From Phoenix dactylifera (Eukaryota > Streptophyta > Magnoliopsida > Arecales > Arecaceae), in NCBI RefSeq assembly GCF_009389715.1, contig NW_024067911.1, positions 124,001-188,000 on the forward strand: DNA of 64,000 nucleotides, in the 5' to 3' direction. Below are positions 59,715-64,000 of this stretch, piece after piece. Position numbers and translations under genes: made by a program. Under the pieces are notes generated by a model. It saw nothing but the letters and a program-made list of their open reading frames with translations, ran no database searches and was not told where the DNA came from. The stretch's first letter is position 1. Each line of letters opens with the position of its first letter.

Positions 59715-60232
59715 TTCCATTTCCATTGCTGCATATATAAACTGGCTCCACACCTTAAGTTCCGTAAGCATTTTCTTCAATCTAGCCAGAGTTACCAGCA
59801 CGTCCAGATATAGTCTGTTAAAAATTTGTTAATCATACAAAATAAGCATATGTCACGATATATACCTTATACCACCCAAAACCCAACCACAAATCCCATT
59901 TCATACAAAGGTTAAATCATAAACATTTCATAGCCACCTTCATCTTCATCACCACCACCAAAAATTGTTTGCGCAAGAACAACTCTTGGTAACTGGGGGG
60001 CCACAAAGATCTGCATTGCCAAGATAAGTGGACAGAGCCTACTGGAATCCTTCCTGATGAATTATTAATTTTTTATAAGACCTATTCAAAGTGCTTAAAG
60101 AAGTAAAAAGATGAAAAACATGAAAAACTCTGTGGACCGGTGCCCCTAAGTTCGTTCATTGAAAGGTCAAGGGATTCCAATGACTGCATTCCACCTATCT
60201 CCTTCATAATATTTTTCAGTCTAATGCCCCGT
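59715..60232 (-). pseudogene. LRR receptor-like protein, 3'-end remnant
   Basis: The minus strand, from 60232 downward, reads KEIGGMQSLESLDLSMNEL (a plant extracellular LRR), then past stops YLGNADLCGPPVTKSCS (the capping motif after the last repeat), an acidic juxtamembrane stretch DEDEGGYEM, and GFVVGFWVV (start of the transmembrane helix). This block order is that of the C-terminus of LRR receptor-like proteins of the Cf/EIX type, which sense extracellular signals at the plasma membrane. Frames are broken by stops and indels, and no repeats upstream of the one LRR are seen; at 60249 an AT-rich element begins and may have cut the gene. Identification is by motif only. Confidence 0.75.
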
Positions 60233-60248
60233 ACCTAAGCCGGGTCCA

Positions 60249-60622
60249 GGGGGTGGCAATCAGGCCGGGTCGAGTCAGGTAATTGAGCGAGCGGAATACA
60301 GATCGAATCATAAATCTTTAGTATGAATGCCACCCATTTATTAAATAGGTCAAAAAATCTAAATTATGAATTTAATCTTTTAATGAAAAAGGTAATTGGG
60401 CCCTAGTCGCATAAGTTTATTAAATGGGTTAGATTAGGTTTAAATGAGTTACATGGTTAAATAAGTTAAAGTTTTAAATATTAACCCAGACTGTTTAATA
60501 AATAAGTCTCGGCGGGGTTAACCCATTTATAATCTATATCCGTTTTATGCCAAACCTAAACTTGGTAAAAAGAGGTTATTTGCTGATCAAGTTGGCAAGC
60601 TGACTCGTAAATTGCCACTCCT
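60249..60622. repeat. AT-rich MITE-like element with GGGTGGCAAT ends
   Basis: Left end GGGGGTGGCAAT (60249-60260) and right end ATTGCCACTCCT (60611-60622) form a short inverted repeat. The interior has words such as GGGTCGAGTCAGG and GACTCGTAA pairing near the ends, and ATTTATTAAATAGGTC. Non-coding; at least three related copies exist in this window. Confidence 0.6.
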
Positions 60623-60832
60623 AATCAAGTCAAGTGGGTAAGAAATAGACCTTTGTTTTTATTTTTCAGTTTATTTTATTTTATTTCCTGCTTTTCAACA
60701 TGCTAAAATTCAGAACCAGACCAAACAAATAAGCCATTTTTAGTATGAGTTGACTCATCTATTGATTCAACTAGTGTCGAGATGGTGCATTAATCATTAA
60801 TGTTAGGCGCAGAAATTTAGTAAGGGTGGCAA

Positions 60833-61445
60833 TTGGGTCGGGTCGAATAGGGGTTGGATCAAAAATTTTATCAAACTGAACCTGACTTGTTTATTAACTA
60901 AGTCAAAAATTTAGATCTAAATCTAATCTATTATTAAATAGGTTACAAAATCCGGAGGTCGACTCTTGAAGTCCTGGGGTCAACAACTAAGATCTTCGGG
61001 TCGACTCTTGAAGTCCTGGAGTCGACTTCTGGAGTTTTGGGGTCGACTCTTCTTCACTTGGGATCGACTCCTCTACTACAAAAGCTTCCAAAATACTTCA
61101 AATATTTCTTCAACTTTAAAATTTGTTCTTTCATACTTCTCTAATCTTTCAAACTCATTGAGCTTCTTATAAAACAAATTGAGTATTTCAAAAATACAAA
61201 ATTATTAGTATCATAATCAAATATTTTGTACTCACATCTTAAATAAATTAAATGGATTGGATCATGACCTGATCCATTTATTAAACATGTCAAAATGGAT
61301 AAAATGAGTTAAAAGTCTAGCCTGAATCCGACTTATTTAATAAGTAGGTCTAGACAAGTTAACCCATTTATGACCTAAATTATTTGTGCCAAATCCGATT
61401 CTATTTGCACGTCAGGTTAATGAGCCAGATCATAAATTGTCAGAC
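60833..61445. repeat. Second GGGTGGCAAT element with an insertion
   Basis: Begins AGGGTGGCAATTGGGTCGGG; the right end near 61436-61445 is eroded (AAATTGTCAGA). Internal CCATTTATTAAACATG matches the copies at 5.5 and 60.25 kb. The middle is interrupted by the GTCGACTC repeat at 60957-61075. Confidence 0.5.
60957..61075. repeat. GTCGACTC short-repeat cluster
   Basis: GGTCGACTCTTGAAGTCCTGG occurs at about 60957 and 61000, followed by shorter versions (AGTCGACTTCTGGAG, GGTCGACTCTTCTTCAC, GATCGACTCC). This is an irregular tandem of about 20-45 bp inside the AT-rich element. The unit contains the SalI-type palindrome GTCGAC. Confidence 0.6.
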
Positions 61446-61448
61446 TTT

Positions 61449-61864
61449 GGGGCACGGGTGGGCCAATCATCTTAGACCATGATGGGTGGCTTATGTCTGC
61501 TTGTGAAATAGAGACAGCTTCTCGATATGCGAGGCAGGCTTTGCAGGCTGGCTCGATTGTTTTGGAGGGCGACTCAGCCACAGTTATCAGTTGGATTCAG
61601 AAGGGGCTGAGGGGTGAGGGCTCAGACCACCCCTTGGTTCGGGACATAGGGTTGATGTGTGGGGTTGGGGTGGCCATTCAGGCCAAGCATGTATTTCGAG
61701 AAACCAATGGGGCAGCCGACTGGGTGGCTGCCTTCGCGGCTCATCATTCAGGATATACCCTTTGGGTGGGGAGGGGGAGCTGCCTCTGGCTCTCCGTGAG
61801 TTAGTATTTTTTGACTTTATTGGGTATATTCGTACACGTTTTGTATGAAAACCCGTTTTTAGCA

Positions 61865-61914
<50 letters not shown>
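61449..61914 (+). mobile_element. 5'-truncated LINE copy (RNase H end plus poly-A)
   Basis: Carries the RNase H end of the LINE family at 26.3-32.9 kb: CEIETASRYARQALQAG, VLEGDSATVISWIQKG and FRETNGAADWVAAF are readable in one frame. The short 3' UTR (TTGACTTTATTGGGTATATTCGTAC) closely matches 32833-32860, followed by 49 uninterrupted A residues (61866-61914). The left edge is approximate. The pure A tail suggests a younger insertion than the long copy. Confidence 0.85.
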
Positions 61915-61917
<3 letters not shown>

Positions 61918-64000
61918 AGAGCTTCCGCTTTATGGTGACCTTCAATACTTTGATAGATTTTTCAGTAATTGCAAACGGTCGAATGATAGATTTACAGTAT
62001 CATCCTGGCTCATGCAGTACACGAGAATACACCGTGTCACGTGTTGACTGGTACCATTCTAGCCACCCAATCACCAACTGCCACGTCGGCGCAGTGATCC
62101 GAGCACTGACCAAAGGATGTGCTTTGGCCTTTCCCAGTTTTTAGCGCACGACCCATCTTGTCATGGTGAACGCGAAGTCCACCATGCATCGGTCTCGTTG
62201 AAGTCATTCCTTCCCCGTTCCTCTTTTGAACTCCCGTCCCGTTCTGCAGCGTTTGCAACGCGATCGTATCCTTCTAAACCAAGGCGAAGGAGCAGCAAAA
62301 CAGGGTGGCTGGCTGCCGACAAACACCAGGAGAAGGAGAGCCGACGCACAACCAAGTACTCCCATCCTTCTCATAAAACCAAGCATAATCTCGTATAAAA
62401 TATACCCCTTTGATTAACTTGTAAGCTGGATCTAAGCTTAATGATAGTGTTCCCTCATCATTTTTGTGATGCTCGTCACCGTTTGGAGCACATTGTTCCA
62501 ATAGTTTCGTAAAATTGTGAATGTGAGCCATTTGTTCGACGAAATACCCCAATAAAATGGAGTCACGTTTTCTGATGCTCAGTACCCTTCTTGGGTGGTC
62601 AACAGGTCAAGTGACTATGAGTTGAAAGGTGATGGAACTATTTTAGTTACACTAGTTAATATGTGTTGACTGCTGTCGATTCTTGTGGTGGTGGTGGGAG
62701 GATAATGTTTGATTAAATGCTTGTGAATCATGTGATTAAGGAAAAAACATGTATTCCATTACTATAATTATATATGACACATGTATTCCATTCTAAGATG
62801 TATATTTTCTTCTCTCGCATATCTTATGCTTCTGATATTCTTATACATATGTTAAGGAAAAAATAATTTTGTAATGTTGAAGCTTAATAAATTGACTTCT
62901 GTCACTTATTACTTGGATGCGAACTTTGTGTAGGAAATATATTTTAGATACATTTGATACTATATTATAACTGCCCTAATAACTTTTGCTCCATTCTCCA
63001 TGTTGGGTTGCCGACCAACTCAATTGTCGAGCATCCTACTTGTCCTTTTAACTCGAGCTTGAGATATCAGCATCAGTGTCATTAATCCTGGATCAGATTT
63101 TTCAGATGATCTGGGTCTTGGCTGAATTTATCTGTTTTTGGAATGCTCATGTTGGGTGGATGTTTGTTTTAATAGAACATGACTCATATGGTTGGAGGAC
63201 GAACTTTTATTTGGTCTGCTAGCATTCCTTCGCCACACCACAAGTCATCTTTTATTGTGATTACTAACATTTAAGAAGCAGTTGAAAGAAAAAGTTAGTG
63301 TCTTAAAAGTCATACATCTGTTTCAACCAGAAGGTGCCTGTATGAGCTGACTGGCACAGCTTTGGTTCTACGTCCATTCCAGCTCTGAAGGTTTTTTCAG
63401 CAGAGAAGGCTGACTGTTAGAATTTATTAAACAGCTAAGAGCCACCCTAGGCTTCAGAAGCCTGTATGCCGAACCCCAACATATAAAGAAGTAATCTATC
63501 AAATCCTGGTTCCAATTTGAGCTTTATATGCTGTACTTCTAGAGATGTTAATTTATTGTGTTCTTCTGATTGAGTTATTTTCTTATTTTTTTCCTTTTTT
63601 AAAAAAAAATAGAAAATTTAGATTATACCAAGATCACTGTGTCTTGGTATTTAATTTTAAATGATGCACAAATGCTTAGGAACTGGCTGCGTCAATTGTA
63701 TCTATAGCATACCAATTGATACATTCACTTCAAACTGTGCCTTGGTATTTAGGTTTTCCATAGTTCTTTCTTTTCTGGTTGGGAATGTATATTTATCATG
63801 TTAATTATCAGTCTATATGTGTATTACATAAATTACTCTGATAAACCTTTTAGTTTATTCATCATTAAAGTTTGTCTATTTGTAATAATTTTTAATTTTT
63901 AATCCATTTGAAAATATTATGACAAAGGTTTCATGTGGAGTCATTCAATTGCTTTTCCTTGCAGGGTCATTGCTACAAAAGAGGGAAAATTTAACTTTTT
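61915..64000. other. No supported gene; possible gene edges
   Basis: 62100-62400 is GC-richer and could be an exon or promoter. On the minus strand 62371-62204 it reads a hydrophobic leader-like peptide (MRRMGVLGCASALLLLVFVG, then SQPPCFA), but nothing after it is recognisable. At the right end, TTTTCCTTGCAG/GGTCATT (about 63965) looks like a splice acceptor of a plus-strand gene continuing past the window. Neither is strong enough to call. Confidence 0.35.

Overview
This is nuclear DNA from a flowering plant, probably a monocot. Housekeeping genes are split by GT-AG introns, plastid-DNA fragments are present, and most of the window is retrotransposons. Retrotransposon types and long introns would suit a large palm-like genome, but species is an inference. 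Five host genes can be supported: a nascent polypeptide-associated complex alpha subunit (NACA; 7519-11639, +), a RING-H2 E3 ubiquitin ligase (20933-21778, -), an elongation factor 1-beta gene (33154-51323, +, six exons), a P-class pentatricopeptide-repeat (PPR) protein (52508-53872, -) and the broken 3' end of an LRR receptor-like protein (59715-60232, -).

Layout. 1-5.1 kb: a Ty3/gypsy chromovirus missing its 5' LTR, broken by one nonsense codon and by a tRNA-derived SINE with an 18-bp target duplication. 7.4-11.6 kb: NACA. 12.8-16.3 kb: a composite unit bounded by hAT-like inverted repeats that holds a Rab-GTPase-like scrap and a scrambled mosaic of plastid DNA (rpl36, ycf2 twice, rps8, ndhH, psbC). 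19.5-20.05 kb: a purine-rich fold-back element. 20.9-22.9 kb: the RING gene with an intron in its 5' UTR. 24.8-26.3 kb: LTR remnant. 26.3-32.9 kb: a dead full-length L1-type LINE. 33.0-51.3 kb: the eEF1B gene, whose second intron (15.9 kb) contains a young 13.2-kb Tat/Retand-type gypsy element. 52.5-53.9 kb: PPR gene. 54.6-59.5 kb: a gag-only gypsy remnant with unequal LTRs. 59.7-60.2 kb: LRR pseudogene. 60.2-61.9 kb: AT-rich inverted-repeat elements and a 5'-truncated LINE copy. 62-64 kb: no convincing gene.

The most interesting unit is the 13.2-kb element (35037-48219, TSD CCAGT). It has 1194-bp LTRs differing by nine transitions and two 1-bp indels, an intact 1385-aa pol with dual RNase H, and a gag ruined by stops and frameshifts. 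Its 3' region holds two tandem arrays: about 24 copies of a 51/53-bp hairpin unit, and six copies of a 132-bp unit. That region also carries a 737-aa antisense gene with its own TATA box and two short introns that are both in frame and stop-free. The host gene must splice this whole cargo out. The second notable unit is the TIR-bounded composite at 12.8-16.3 kb, which may be a capture of plastid DNA by a DNA transposon.
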